The notes: a model not told the origin generated them from the letters alone. A stretch of 64,000 bases of DNA from Streptomyces marokkonensis (GCF_008312835.1 NZ_VSKS01000008.1:1-64000); one strand, 5' to 3'; positions 19,950-28,633 are shown, counted from the first letter of the stretch. A program made the numbers and translations.

Positions 19950-20597
19950 ATGGACTCCTTCTCCACCCTCATCCGCACCGCCTCCCACCAGCAGCACGTG
20001 GAGGCGGAGACCTCGGCGTTCATGAGCGATCTGCTCGGCGGCCGGCTGGGCGTGGACGCCTACGCGCGCTACACCGAGCAGCTGTGGTTCGTGTACGAGG
20101 CCCTGGAGTCCGGCGCGCGGGAGCTCACGTCCGACCCGGTGGCGGGCCCCTTCGTCCGGCCGGAACTGTTCCGGCTGCCCGCGCTGGAGCGGGACCTGGC
20201 GCACCTGCGGGGCCCGGACTGGCGCTCCCGCCTGACCGCCCTGCCCGCCACCCGGACGTACGCCGACCGGGTCGCCGAGTGCGCCCGCGACTGGCCGGGC
20301 GGCTACGTCGCCCACCACTACACCCGCTATCTGGGCGACCTCTCCGGTGGCCAGGTCATCCGCGGCAGGGCGGAGCGGACCTGGGGCTTCGCGAGGAAGG
20401 GCGACGGCGTGCGCTTCTACGTCTTCGAGGACATCTCCCACCCGGCGGCCTTCAAGCGGGACTACCGCGCACTCCTGGACGCCCTCCCGGCGGGCGGCCC
20501 GGAGAAGCAGCGCATCGTGTCCGAGTGCAAGCGGGCGTTCGCGCTCAACACGGCGGTCTTCCGGGCCCTGGGCGAGGAGTTCCCCCTGCCGGCGTGA
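19950..20597 (+). CDS. Heme oxygenase (biliverdin-producing)
   Basis: This 215-residue all-helical protein has the proximal-His region TASHQQHVEAE near residues 11-20 and the distal helix HHYTRYLGDLSGGQ, the signature of canonical heme oxygenases, which open heme to biliverdin, CO and Fe2+. It probably shares a transcript with map. It is 1.6 kb from the efeOBU iron/heme genes, which suggests an iron-recovery neighbourhood, although I see no iron box directly before it. Confidence 0.9.
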   Translation: MDSFSTLIRTASHQQHVEAETSAFMSDLLGGRLGVDAYARYTEQLWFVYEALESGARELTSDPVAGPFVRPELFRLPALERDLAHLRGPDWRSRLTALPATRTYADRVAECARDWPGGYVAHHYTRYLGDLSGGQVIRGRAERTWGFARKGDGVRFYVFEDISHPAAFKRDYRALLDALPAGGPEKQRIVSECKRAFALNTAVFRALGEEFPLPA

Positions 20598-20601
20598 CCG
20601 G

Positions 20602-21246
20602 TCAGCGTTCCAGGTGGACGCGGCCGCCGATCTCCGTCCAGCCCTCCGGCTGGGGGGCCGTGATGATCTGGGAGCCCGTGCCCTGGGTGATGTTCAGGGC
20701 CCGGCCGAGGCGGTCGGTGAGCAGGAGGGCCGCGGCGCCCGTCGCCTCGTCCTCGTCGATGCCGTCGTCACGGCCGGGGAAGGCCCGGGCGCGGACACGG
20801 CCCGCCGGTTCGTCCAGCCAGGCCCAGGCGTAGATCCACTCCCCCTTCGGCGGCACGGGCAGGGCGTCCACCTCGGCGGCGGTGGCGTACTGGCGCAGGG
20901 TGCGCGGCGGCACCCACTCCGCCCGGGCCTCGATCCAGCAGAACTCCCCGTCCTGCCGGGCGCCCACCACCCCCGCGGGGGTGACGAGTTCGGGTACGTC
21001 GAGCAGCCAGGCCGTGCCGACGCAGGGGTGGCCCGCGAAGGGCAGGCGCAGGGTGGGGGTGTAGATGTCGATCACCCCGCGCTCGGGGTCGTCGACGAAC
21101 ACGGTCTCGCTGAAACCGAGTTTCGCGGCGAACGCCTGCCGGTCCTCCCGCTCGGGCATCACCGAACCGTCACGGACGACACCGAGTTCGTTGCCGTACC
21201 CGCCGCGGTGTCCGCAGAAGACGCGCAGCACGTCGTAGTCAGTCAC
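20602..21246 (-). CDS. PhzF-family isomerase-like protein
   Basis: This protein of about 214 residues starts at GTG 21246, so that it begins TDYDVLRVFCGHRGGYGNELGVV; a TTG 12 bp upstream is possible. The segments LPFAGHPCVGTAWLL and EDEATGAAALLL are hallmarks of the PhzF/diaminopimelate-epimerase fold, the latter providing the second active-site region. The substrate is unknown. It is convergent with the heme oxygenase, 4 bp apart. Confidence 0.85.
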   Translation of the reverse strand: MTDYDVLRVFCGHRGGYGNELGVVRDGSVMPEREDRQAFAAKLGFSETVFVDDPERGVIDIYTPTLRLPFAGHPCVGTAWLLDVPELVTPAGVVGARQDGEFCWIEARAEWVPPRTLRQYATAAEVDALPVPPKGEWIYAWAWLDEPAGRVRARAFPGRDDGIDEDEATGAAALLLTDRLGRALNITQGTGSQIITAPQPEGWTEIGGRVHLER

Positions 21247-21310
21247 GGGGGCATTCAAGCATCGCCACCCGGCCGGCCGGCCCGGGGCACGGGGTTCCGG
21301 CAGGCAGCGG

Positions 21311-21348
21311 TTGACCTCCGCTTGACCCGGGCTGACCTCTCCTTGACC
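21311..21348. repeat. Four TGACC direct repeats at 10-11-bp spacing
   Basis: TGACC occurs at 21312, 21323, 21333 and 21344, mostly as TTGACC or CTGACC, in the gap between phzF-like and efeO. The one-turn phasing suggests a regulator bound along one DNA face (PhoP-type or another response regulator). The units have TGACC where Streptomyces PHO boxes have TCACC, so identity is uncertain. Confidence 0.45.
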
Positions 21349-21457
21349 TGATCATGGCAGTCGTTTTGAGCCACCGTAACCGCTCCGTGCCCATACAGCG
21401 TCCATGAGAGGCGGATCACTGAGTGCACCGGTATCACCCGGTCGAACCGCAGGTATG

Positions 21458-21475
21458 TTAGGCGAGCCTCACCTT
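21458..21475. promoter_or_regulatory. Iron box (DmdR/IdeR-type) before efeO
   Basis: TTAGGCGAGCCTCACCTT lies 48 bp before the efeO start and closely follows the actinobacterial iron-box pattern TTAGGTTAGGCTAACCTAA. It should allow DmdR1/IdeR with Fe2+ to repress the operon. Confidence 0.8.
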
Positions 21476-21523
21476 CCTTACGCGAGGTTGATTACGCAAC
21501 ATTTCAGCCGCACTGGAGCCTTC

Positions 21524-22684
21524 ATGCGATCCGCCGGACCCGCCAGACTCTCGCTCGTCACCGCCGTCGCCACCGCGGCGGCGCTCGCCGCCGTCAGCGG
21601 CTGCACCGAGAAGGGCGCCGGGGACGGTGACCAGGTCGTCACCGTGACGGCCACCGACGACTCGTGCGAGGTCTCGCCGAAGGAGTTCCCGGCCGGGCAC
21701 GTCGAACTCGCCATCGAGAACAAGGGCTCCAAGGTCACCGAGGTCTACATCCTCTTCCCCGACGACCGGGTGGTCACCGAGCGGGAGAACATCGGACCGG
21801 GCACCAAGCAGCGCGTCACCGCCGAGGTGAAGCCCGGCGACTACCGGATCGCCTGCAAGCCGGGCATGCGCGGCAAGGGCATACGCCAGGACGTCAGGGC
21901 CACCGGCGGCAAGGCCGTCGAGCGCGACCCCCGGCTGGACAAGGCGGTGGCCGCGTACCGCGCGTACGTGCAGGCGCAGGCCGACGAGACGCTGCCGAAG
22001 GCGCGGGAGTTCGCGAAGGCGGTCAAGGACGGCGACATCGCGGCCGCGAAGAAGGCGTACGCGCCCTCCCGCATCGGCTGGGAGCGCACCGAGCCGGTCG
22101 CCGAGTCCTTCGGCGACATCGACCCCAAGGTCGACGTCCGCGAGGACGGCCTGGAGGACGGCCAGGACCCGGCGACGGACTGGACCGGCTGGCACCGCCT
22201 GGAGAAGGCCCTCTGGCAGGACAAGAAGATCGGCGACCGGGAGAAGGAGCTCGCCGACCGGCTGATCACCGACCTCGAGGACTGGCAGAAGCGGGTCGGC
22301 ACGGCCGACATCACGCCGACCTCCATGGCCAACGGCGCCAAGGAACTCCTCGACGAGGTCGCCACCGGCAAGGTCACCGGTGAGGAGGAGCGCTACTCGC
22401 ACACCGACCTGGTCGACTTCAAGGCCAACGTCGAGGGCGCCGAGAAGTCGTACGCGCTGCTCGAGCCGGTCGCCCGGGAGAACGACCCGGCGCTGGTCAA
22501 GGAGCTCGACAAGCAGTTCGCGGCGCTCGGCACCCTGCTCGACCGGTACCGGCCCGACACGACGTCCTACGACTTCGTCCCGTACGACGAGGTCGGCAAG
22601 GCCGGCCGCAAGGAACTGTCGGACGCGGTCAACGCGCTCGCCGAGCCGCTGTCGCGGCTCGCCGCGGCCGTCGTGGCCCCGTGA
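21524..22684 (+). CDS. efeO: EfeO iron-uptake lipoprotein
   Basis: This 386-residue protein starts at ATG 21524. A signal peptide ends in a lipobox AVSGC (Cys27). It has an N-terminal cupredoxin-like domain (DDSCEVSPKEFPAGHVELAIEN) and a C-terminal imelysin/M75-like domain with YAPSRIGWERTEPVAESFGDID and the metal-binding HxxE in GWHRLEKALW. In the EfeUOB system it binds ferrous/ferric iron outside the membrane and passes it to EfeU. It is first of a tight operon under the iron box at 21458. Confidence 0.94.
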   Translation: MRSAGPARLSLVTAVATAAALAAVSGCTEKGAGDGDQVVTVTATDDSCEVSPKEFPAGHVELAIENKGSKVTEVYILFPDDRVVTERENIGPGTKQRVTAEVKPGDYRIACKPGMRGKGIRQDVRATGGKAVERDPRLDKAVAAYRAYVQAQADETLPKAREFAKAVKDGDIAAAKKAYAPSRIGWERTEPVAESFGDIDPKVDVREDGLEDGQDPATDWTGWHRLEKALWQDKKIGDREKELADRLITDLEDWQKRVGTADITPTSMANGAKELLDEVATGKVTGEEERYSHTDLVDFKANVEGAEKSYALLEPVARENDPALVKELDKQFAALGTLLDRYRPDTTSYDFVPYDEVGKAGRKELSDAVNALAEPLSRLAAAVVAP

Positions 22685-23955
22685 AGCGGGGCGGGGTGGT
22701 GACGGACATGGACAGCAACGGCAACAGCAACCCGCACGCGCCGTCACGGCGTTCGCTGCTCGGCTGGGGCGGCGCGGGACTCGCGCTCGGTGCCGCCGCG
22801 GCCGGCGGCGCGGTGGCGGTGGCCCGTACCGGCGACGAGCAGGAGACGGGCGCGGGAGCGGCGGTGGAGTTCCACGGCCCGCACCAGGCGGGCATCGCCA
22901 CGCCGGTGCAGGACCGGCTGCACTTCGCCGCCTTCGACGTGACGACCGAGGACCGCGCCGCGTTCGTGGAACTGCTGAAGGAATGGACGGTGGCGGCGCG
23001 CCGGATGACGGCCGGCCGCGCCGTCGGTGACGGCGCTTACGGCGGCCCGGCCGAGGCACCGCCGGACGACACCGGTGAGGCGCTGGGGCTCAAGCCGTCC
23101 CGGCTGACGCTGACGGTCGGCTTCGGGCCGTCCCTGTTCGGCAAGTTCGACCTGGCCGGGCAGCGGCCCGAGGCGCTCGTCGAGCTGCCGAAGTTCGCCG
23201 GGGACAACCTCGACCGCGACCGCAGCGGCGGGGACCTGTGCGTGCAGGCGTGCGCGGACGATCCGCAGGTCGCCGTGCACGCGATCCGCAACCTCGCCCG
23301 CATCGGCTTCGGCCGGGTCGTGGTGCGCTGGTCGCAGCTCGGCTTCGGCAAGACCTCGTCGACGACGCCCGACGCGCAGACCCCGCGCAACCTGTTCGGC
23401 TTCAAGGACGGCACCCGCAACATCTCGGGCACCGAGAAGGACCGTCTGGAGAAGTTCGTCTGGGTCGGGGAGAAGGACGGGCCCGCGTGGATGGCGGGCG
23501 GTTCCTACCTCGTGGCCCGGCGGATCCGGATGCACATCGAGACCTGGGACCGCACCTCGCTGCAGGAGCAGGAGGACATCTTCGGCCGCGACAAGGGCGA
23601 GGGCGCGCCGGTCGGCAGGGCGAAGGAGCGGGACGAGCCGTTCCTGAAGGCCATGAAGCCCGACGCCCATGTGCGGCTGGCCCATCCGGAGACCAACGCC
23701 GGGGCGACGCTCCTGCGCCGCGGCTACTCCTTCACCGACGGCACCGACGGCCTGGGCCGGCTGGACGCGGGGCTGTTCTTCCTCGCCTACCAGCGTGATC
23801 CGCGCACCGGGTTCATCCGCGTCCAGCGCAATCTGGCCGGCGACGCGCTCAACGAGTACATCCAGCACGTGGGTTCGGCGGTCTTCGCCGTTCCACCGGG
23901 CGTCCGCGACCAGGACGACTGGTGGGGCCGGGCGCTCTTCTCCGAGGAGGCGTAA
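22681..23955 (+). CDS. efeB: EfeB DyP-type heme peroxidase, Tat-exported
   Basis: This protein of about 424 residues begins in a GTGA overlap with efeO; the in-frame GTGs at 22696/22699 and the ATG at 22708 are alternatives. The twin-arginine signal SRRSLLGWGGAG (about 22-33) marks Tat export of a folded heme protein. DyP features are FGFKDGTRNISG (catalytic Asp in the GxxDG motif) and the later His heme-ligand region LAHPETN. In EfeUOB it is proposed to oxidise Fe2+ or release iron from heme for uptake. Confidence 0.93.
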   Translation: MKRGGVVTDMDSNGNSNPHAPSRRSLLGWGGAGLALGAAAAGGAVAVARTGDEQETGAGAAVEFHGPHQAGIATPVQDRLHFAAFDVTTEDRAAFVELLKEWTVAARRMTAGRAVGDGAYGGPAEAPPDDTGEALGLKPSRLTLTVGFGPSLFGKFDLAGQRPEALVELPKFAGDNLDRDRSGGDLCVQACADDPQVAVHAIRNLARIGFGRVVVRWSQLGFGKTSSTTPDAQTPRNLFGFKDGTRNISGTEKDRLEKFVWVGEKDGPAWMAGGSYLVARRIRMHIETWDRTSLQEQEDIFGRDKGEGAPVGRAKERDEPFLKAMKPDAHVRLAHPETNAGATLLRRGYSFTDGTDGLGRLDAGLFFLAYQRDPRTGFIRVQRNLAGDALNEYIQHVGSAVFAVPPGVRDQDDWWGRALFSEEA

Positions 23956-23957
23956 CC

Positions 23958-24839
23958 GTGTTCTCCAACTACCTGATCGGTCTGCGCGAGGGGCTGGAGG
24001 CCAGTCTCGTCGTCTGCATCCTGATCGCCTACCTGGTGAAGACCGGCCGGCGGGACGCGCTGAAACCGGTGTGGACCGGCATCGCCGTCGCGGTCGCCCT
24101 CGCGCTCGCCTTCGGCTGCGTGCTCGAGTTCGGCTCGCAGGAGCTGACGTTCGAGGCGCAGGAGGCGCTGGGAGGTTCGCTGTCGGTCCTCGCGGTGTGC
24201 CTGGTGACCTGGATGGTGTTCTGGATGCGGCGCACCGCGCGGCATCTGAAGGCGGAACTGCACGGGAAGCTGGACGCCGCGCTCGCCATGGGCACGGGTG
24301 CGCTGGTCGTCACCGCGTTCCTCGCGGTGGGCCGCGAAGGGCTGGAGACGGCCCTGTTCGTGTGGGCGTCGGTGCACGCGGCCGGTGACGGCAGTCCGCG
24401 TCCGCTCGTCGGGGTGGCGCTGGGGCTGGCGACGGCGGTGCTGCTCGGCTGGCTGTTCTACCGGGGCGCGCTGCGCATCAACCTCGCCAAGTTCTTCACG
24501 TGGACCGGCGCCCTGCTGGTCGTCGTGGCGGCGGGTGTGCTGGCGTACGGCTTCCACGATCTGCAGGAGGCCGACTGGCTGCCCGGTCTGACGAACCTGG
24601 CCTTCGACGTCAGCGGCGCCGTTCCCCCGGACAGCTGGTACGGCACCCTGCTGAAGGGCGTGTTCAACTTCCAGCCCGACCCGACCGTCCTCCAGGTCAC
24701 GGTGTGGCTGCTGTACCTGGTCCCGACGCTCGCGCTCTTCCTCGCCCCGGTAGGGTTCGCCTCCGGGAAGGGGAAGGTGAAGGAACCGGATGAGCAGGGA
24801 TCTCGGCCTTCGAAGGCTCCGCAGGCACCGCGGGCTTGA
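23958..24839 (+). CDS. efeU: EfeU/Ftr1-family iron permease
   Basis: This 293-residue permease starts at GTG 23958, right after the efeB stop and behind GAGGAGG (23944-23950). It has about seven membrane helices and two REGLE-type iron-binding motifs (LREGLEASLVV near the start and GREGLETALFV about residue 125), the Ftr1 signature. It completes an efeO-efeB-efeU order. The C-terminus is a Lys/Glu-rich tail that overlaps the next gene by 50 bp. Confidence 0.95.
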   Translation: MFSNYLIGLREGLEASLVVCILIAYLVKTGRRDALKPVWTGIAVAVALALAFGCVLEFGSQELTFEAQEALGGSLSVLAVCLVTWMVFWMRRTARHLKAELHGKLDAALAMGTGALVVTAFLAVGREGLETALFVWASVHAAGDGSPRPLVGVALGLATAVLLGWLFYRGALRINLAKFFTWTGALLVVVAAGVLAYGFHDLQEADWLPGLTNLAFDVSGAVPPDSWYGTLLKGVFNFQPDPTVLQVTVWLLYLVPTLALFLAPVGFASGKGKVKEPDEQGSRPSKAPQAPRA

Positions 24840-25788
24840 CATGTGCGTGCTCATGGCCGCGTCGGTGACCGCGTTGTCGCTGACGGCGAGCGGCTGTGTG
24901 GTGGTGCACGGTGAGCGCGAGGTGCTCCCGGCCACCAGCCGCGCCGAGGCCGCGAAGGCGCTGGAGGAGTTCACGGCCGCGTACAACGCGGCCGACAAGG
25001 CGTACGACAGTTCCCTGGACGCCGAGCACACCACCGGCGCCCTCGCCGCCATCGACGAGGCGCGGCTGAAGGCCGGGCGGGCCAACAGCCCTCGGGGCAA
25101 CCCCCGGCACGCGCCGCTGAGGCTGACGGACGCGAAGTTCACCATCCCCGCGAAGGCGGGCTGGCCGCGCTGGTTCCTCGCGGACGCGGACGCCAACAAG
25201 GGCGGTGAGACGCGCTGGCTGCTGGTGTTCACCCGGAACGGTCTCGACGAGCCGTGGGAAGCGGCGTACCTGACGCTGGTGAACCCCGGCGACATACCGG
25301 AGTTCAAGACGGACAAGGAAGGGTGGGCGGAGGCCGTGCCCGCGAACGCGTCCGATGTGGCGGTGCCGCCGGGCGAGTTGAGCCAGGGGTACGCCTCGTT
25401 CCTCAAGGACGGCGGGGACGTCTTCTCCGACGGTCCGCACACCAGCGGGTGGCGGGCGGCGCGCGAGAAGAAGGCGGAGCGGCCGGGGCTGGCCACGCAG
25501 TACATCGACGAGCCGATGACCAACGGCGACTACGCCCCGCTGGCGCTGCGCACCGAGGACGGCGGGGCGCTGGTGTTCTTCACCACGCGCCACTTCGAGA
25601 AGCAGACGGCGGCGGCGGGGGCGTCCGTGCCGACGCCGAACAAGGACGTGCTGGCGCTGACGACCGGGGAGATCAGGCAGTCGCTGACGATGGAGTCCGT
25701 CTCCAACGAGGTGGCGCTGGATCCGGCCGACGGCGAGGTGCGGGTCCTGGGACGGATTCAGGGACTGATATCGGCGAAGGGCGAGTAG
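24790..25788 (+). CDS. Conserved secreted lipoprotein of the efe operon, function unknown
   Basis: This 332-residue protein starts at ATG 24790, which has GAAGGA close upstream; an ATG at 24841 is a weaker alternative. Arg-rich residues precede a hydrophobic segment and a lipobox LTASGC (Cys about 36). The remainder is a soluble extracytoplasmic domain with no motif I can name. It overlaps efeU by 50 bp, so translation is probably coupled, but a role in iron uptake is only suggested by position. Confidence 0.75.
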   Translation: MSRDLGLRRLRRHRGLDMCVLMAASVTALSLTASGCVVVHGEREVLPATSRAEAAKALEEFTAAYNAADKAYDSSLDAEHTTGALAAIDEARLKAGRANSPRGNPRHAPLRLTDAKFTIPAKAGWPRWFLADADANKGGETRWLLVFTRNGLDEPWEAAYLTLVNPGDIPEFKTDKEGWAEAVPANASDVAVPPGELSQGYASFLKDGGDVFSDGPHTSGWRAAREKKAERPGLATQYIDEPMTNGDYAPLALRTEDGGALVFFTTRHFEKQTAAAGASVPTPNKDVLALTTGEIRQSLTMESVSNEVALDPADGEVRVLGRIQGLISAKGE

Positions 25789-25817
25789 GGCGCCGGTCTC
25801 GGCCGGCCGGGGCGGCG

Positions 25818-25849
25818 GCTCCCGGCCCTCAGCGGCGGCCACCGGGAGC
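25818..25849. terminator. Possible bidirectional terminator between convergent genes
   Basis: GCTCCCGG (25818-25825) pairs with CCGGGAGC (25842-25849) across a 16-nt loop, in the 69-bp gap between the lipoprotein gene and the primase-like gene. Confidence 0.5.
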
Positions 25850-25857
25850 GGCCGGGC

Positions 25858-26592
25858 TCAGCGGCGCAGGGGCCAGGCCGTGCCCGCCTGGTCGGACTGT
25901 TCGCCGGCGTGGCGGACGCAGGAGTCGGTGAGGACCTCCAGCAGGCTCAGCGGGTCCGGGAGCGGATGCTCGAGGCCGCGTACCCAGTGCACCGACCGGT
26001 CGTCGTCGCCGGGCAGGCGGGCGGGCGGTACGAGGACGTAGGAGCCGCGGCAGTGCCAGCGCAGTCCCGGGTGCTCGTCCATGGTCTCCGGGTGGCAGTC
26101 CAGCTCGCAGGGCCACCACTCGTCCTCGTCCTCGGGCGTGCCCCGGGTGAGGGTGAAGAACAGCATGCGGCCGTCGTCGCTCTCGGCGACCGGGCCGACC
26201 TCGATGCCGGCGTCGAGCAGGCGGGTGAGCGCCTCGCGCCCCGCGTCGAGGGGGACGTCCAGGACGTCGTGCACCATGCCGGTCGCGGTGATGAAGTTGG
26301 CCTGCGGCTGGTGGCGGGCCCAGCGCTCGATCTGGGCGCGGTCGGTGGTGGACTGCGTCTGCCAGGCGAACGACACCGGGTGCCGGGCGGGGGTGGGACA
26401 GCCCACGCGGTCGCAGGAGCAGCGGTATCCGGCGGGGTGGGCGGCGGGCGCGAGCGGCAGTCCCGCTTCGGCGGCGGCGAGCAGCAGGGCCTCACGGCCG
26501 CCCTCGTCGGCGGCCTCCTTCGGGCGGCGTCCGCGCAGCCACTGGGAGAGTCTGCCCTGTCGGCCGCTCCGGCCGCCGAACTCCGCGCTCAT
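25858..26592 (-). CDS. Bifunctional DNA primase/polymerase-like protein
   Basis: This 244-residue protein starts at ATG 26592. The segment LLLAAAEAGLPLAPAAHPAGYRC begins a prim-pol (archaeo-eukaryotic primase-like) N-terminal domain; CSCDRVGCPTPARHP is the usual Cys/His knot, and WARHQPQANFITATG with VLDVPLDAG follows, where catalytic prim-pols have an Asp-x-Asp. Here that motif reads DVPLD, so catalytic ability is doubtful. Stand-alone proteins of this kind are common in Streptomyces chromosomes; their role is not established. Confidence 0.75.
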   Translation of the reverse strand: MSAEFGGRSGRQGRLSQWLRGRRPKEAADEGGREALLLAAAEAGLPLAPAAHPAGYRCSCDRVGCPTPARHPVSFAWQTQSTTDRAQIERWARHQPQANFITATGMVHDVLDVPLDAGREALTRLLDAGIEVGPVAESDDGRMLFFTLTRGTPEDEDEWWPCELDCHPETMDEHPGLRWHCRGSYVLVPPARLPGDDDRSVHWVRGLEHPLPDPLSLLEVLTDSCVRHAGEQSDQAGTAWPLRR

Positions 26593-26627
26593 CTATCCCC
26601 TCGCCTCGCCGTCGTGCGCACCAGCAT

Positions 26628-26650
26628 GCCCCATGGTCCCACGATGGGGC
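26628..26650. promoter_or_regulatory. Inverted repeat in a divergent promoter region
   Basis: GCCCCAT (26628-26634) and ATGGGGC (26644-26650) are perfect arms around 9 bp, 36 bp from the primase-like start and 160 bp from the GDPD start. It may be an operator; nothing identifies the binding protein. Confidence 0.3.
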
Positions 26651-26811
26651 GCATCGGGGGGCCGGAGCCCACAATCGGCGCAGGTGGGACGAGGGTGACC
26701 CGAGCGGACGAGAGCTGCCGCGCCGGGGCGAAGGGGACGCGCGCGCGGTGAGGGGCGCGGGGTGGCGGACCGGGTGTCATTGCGTCTGGTGCCGGGAGGG
26801 GCGCCCCTACC

Positions 26812-27693
26812 GTGGTCGCCATGGTCACAAGGATCGCGTCGACGGGTCTGGCGGCCGTGGCTTCCGTGGTCTCGCTGACCCTCACGGGCGGGCACGGCGG
26901 CAGTCCTCCCCTGGAGTGGGGCCGCGGACCGCTGACGGTGGACTCGCTGCCGGAGGTCCCGTACGTCGCCCACCGGGGCGGGGCGCGCGAGGTGCCCGAG
27001 AACAGCATGTCGGGGCTGATGGCGGCGTTCCGGCGCGGTACGGCGCAGGTGCTGGACTTCGACACGCGGGTGCTGCGGGACGGCACGCCGGTCGTCTTCC
27101 ATGACGCGACCCTGAACCGCACCACGTTCCTGGGCGGCGAGGTGCGCGCCCTGGACGCCGGGGAGTGGCGGGGCGTACGGCTGCGTCCGCGCGACCGGCT
27201 GCCGGGGAGCTGGCGCTCGGAGCGGCCGCCGACCGCCGCCGAGGTGCTGGACCGGTTCGGCGGGCGGATCGTGCTGATGCTGGAGGTGAAGGATCCGCGC
27301 GGGCTCGGCCGGCTGGCCGCGCTGATCCGGTCCCGCGGCCTGACCCGCTCGGTGTTCGTGAACACCAACGACCCCGGGGTCGCCCGCCGGGTCCACGAGC
27401 TGGGTCTGCTGACCCAGCTGTGGCGCTCGGCCCGGCAGATGCGCACCGACCGCCCCGAGCGCTGGCGCTCCCACGTCGACCTGCTCGACGTCGACATCCA
27501 CGCCCGTGACGCGGACCTGAGGCGGGCGGTGCGCTCGGGCATCCCCCGGGTGTGGGCACACACCGTCGTCACCCCGGCCCAGCGCGACCGCGCCCTGGCC
27601 CTCGGCTGCAACGGCGTGATCACGGACGCGCCGGGGCGGCTGGCGCGGCATCCGGTGCGGGGTCAGCGGGGCGCGAGGCCGTTGAGGGCGTAG
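26812..27693 (+). CDS. Glycerophosphodiester phosphodiesterase, secreted
   Basis: This protein of about 293 residues starts at GTG 26812 (behind GGGAGG) or ATG 26821. A short N-terminal hydrophobic signal is followed by the GDPD TIM barrel: AHRGGAREVPENS (catalytic His, Arg, Glu), DTRVLRDGTPVVFHD (second catalytic His) and LEVKDP (metal ligand). It hydrolyses glycerophosphodiesters to glycerol-3-phosphate and alcohol. The last 31 bp overlap the convergent TetR gene. Confidence 0.88.
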   Translation: MVAMVTRIASTGLAAVASVVSLTLTGGHGGSPPLEWGRGPLTVDSLPEVPYVAHRGGAREVPENSMSGLMAAFRRGTAQVLDFDTRVLRDGTPVVFHDATLNRTTFLGGEVRALDAGEWRGVRLRPRDRLPGSWRSERPPTAAEVLDRFGGRIVLMLEVKDPRGLGRLAALIRSRGLTRSVFVNTNDPGVARRVHELGLLTQLWRSARQMRTDRPERWRSHVDLLDVDIHARDADLRRAVRSGIPRVWAHTVVTPAQRDRALALGCNGVITDAPGRLARHPVRGQRGARPLRA

Positions 27694-28301
27694 TCGACGA
27701 GGGTGTCGGTGTACTCGTAGGTGATCGGGCCCGTGTACTGGAGCCAGCGCTGGGCGAGGGGGGAGACGAAGAGTTCCAGGGCGATGCGCGGGTCGAGGTC
27801 GGGGCGGACGTCTCCGGCCTCCTGGGCGGAGCGCAGGCGGTCGACGTAGAGCTGGAGCTGGGGTTCCAGCAGCGTGGCGACGAATCTGCGGCCGAGTGCC
27901 TCGTTGACGACGCCCTCGGCGGCCAGGGCGCGGGAAGGGGCCTCGAAGGCGGGGTCGCGCAGTTCGTCGACGGTGGCGCGCAGGACGTGCTTGAGGTCGG
28001 CGGCGAGGTCGCCGGTGTCCGGGATGCCGTAGGGGGACGCGTCGGCGGACGGCCGGTCCTGCGCGGCTGCCTCGGCCGCCTGGCCGCTCAGGTCGAGGAA
28101 CGCCTCGAGGAGTACGTCCGCCTTCGACGACCACCACCGGTAGATCGTCTGCTTGCCGACGCCGGCGCGGGAGGCGATGCCCTCGATGGTGGTCTTCGGG
28201 TAGCCGACCTCGGCGACCAGGGCGAGGGCGGCGTCGTAGATGGCCCGCCGGGAGCGCTCGCTGCGGCGGGTGGCGTCGGGGGCGGACTGGTTCTGGGCCA
28301 T
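27663..28301 (-). CDS. TetR-family transcriptional regulator
   Basis: This 212-residue protein starts at ATG 28301. The helix-turn-helix is IEGIASRAGVGKQTIYRWW, near residues 40-58, followed by a TetR_C_11-like helical domain. Two near-identical 17-bp inverted repeats lie just upstream (28323 and 28363), so it probably represses itself and the divergent small gene at 28430. Confidence 0.9.
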   Translation of the reverse strand: MAQNQSAPDATRRSERSRRAIYDAALALVAEVGYPKTTIEGIASRAGVGKQTIYRWWSSKADVLLEAFLDLSGQAAEAAAQDRPSADASPYGIPDTGDLAADLKHVLRATVDELRDPAFEAPSRALAAEGVVNEALGRRFVATLLEPQLQLYVDRLRSAQEAGDVRPDLDPRIALELFVSPLAQRWLQYTGPITYEYTDTLVDYALNGLAPR

Positions 28302-28322
28302 GGGTCGAATTTATCAGGTTGA

Positions 28323-28339
28323 CAAGACGGTGCGTCTCG
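28323..28339. promoter_or_regulatory. Candidate TetR operator, imperfect copy
   Basis: CAAGACG-GTG-CGTCTCG, one mismatch from a perfect palindrome, lies 22 bp before the TetR start. It shares its arms with the site at 28363. Confidence 0.65.
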
Positions 28340-28362
28340 CCGGATGGTGGGAGGGAAGGCAG

Positions 28363-28379
28363 CGAGACGATACGTCTCG
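28363..28379. promoter_or_regulatory. Candidate TetR operator, perfect palindrome
   Basis: CGAGACG-ATA-CGTCTCG has perfect 7-bp arms. It lies exactly 40 bp from its sister copy and between divergent genes, a typical TetR autoregulatory layout. Confidence 0.75.
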
Positions 28380-28429
28380 TGTTAGCACCTCACTGACGAG
28401 ATGCACCGCACTGACGAGAGGAGACGGCC

Positions 28430-28633
28430 ATGACTCGAGGCGGAGCCGGAAACATGCTGGGGGTCGGAGGTACCCGACAGCACCTCGGCCGCAGGGCGCT
28501 GCGCGGCGGCGGGCGCGGCGGGCGCATCGGGGGCGGTGCCGATCCGCAGGCCCAGAAGCGGGAACTGCTGCGCAGGCTCCAGGAGAAGCGGCAGCAGGAG
28601 GGGGACGAGGGGAAGGGGACGCCGACGGCCTAG
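28430..28633 (+). CDS. Small Gly/Arg-rich protein (DUF6243-like)
   Basis: This 67-residue basic protein starts at ATG 28430 with GAGAGGAGA upstream. Its MTRGGAGNMLGVGGTR start, Gly/Arg-rich centre and C-terminal QKRELLRRLQEKRQQ helix match a small family widespread in Streptomyces (DUF6243, from memory), function unknown. It is divergent from the TetR gene and downstream of the paired palindromes, so it is probably under TetR control. Confidence 0.75.
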   Translation: MTRGGAGNMLGVGGTRQHLGRRALRGGGRGGRIGGGADPQAQKRELLRRLQEKRQQEGDEGKGTPTA

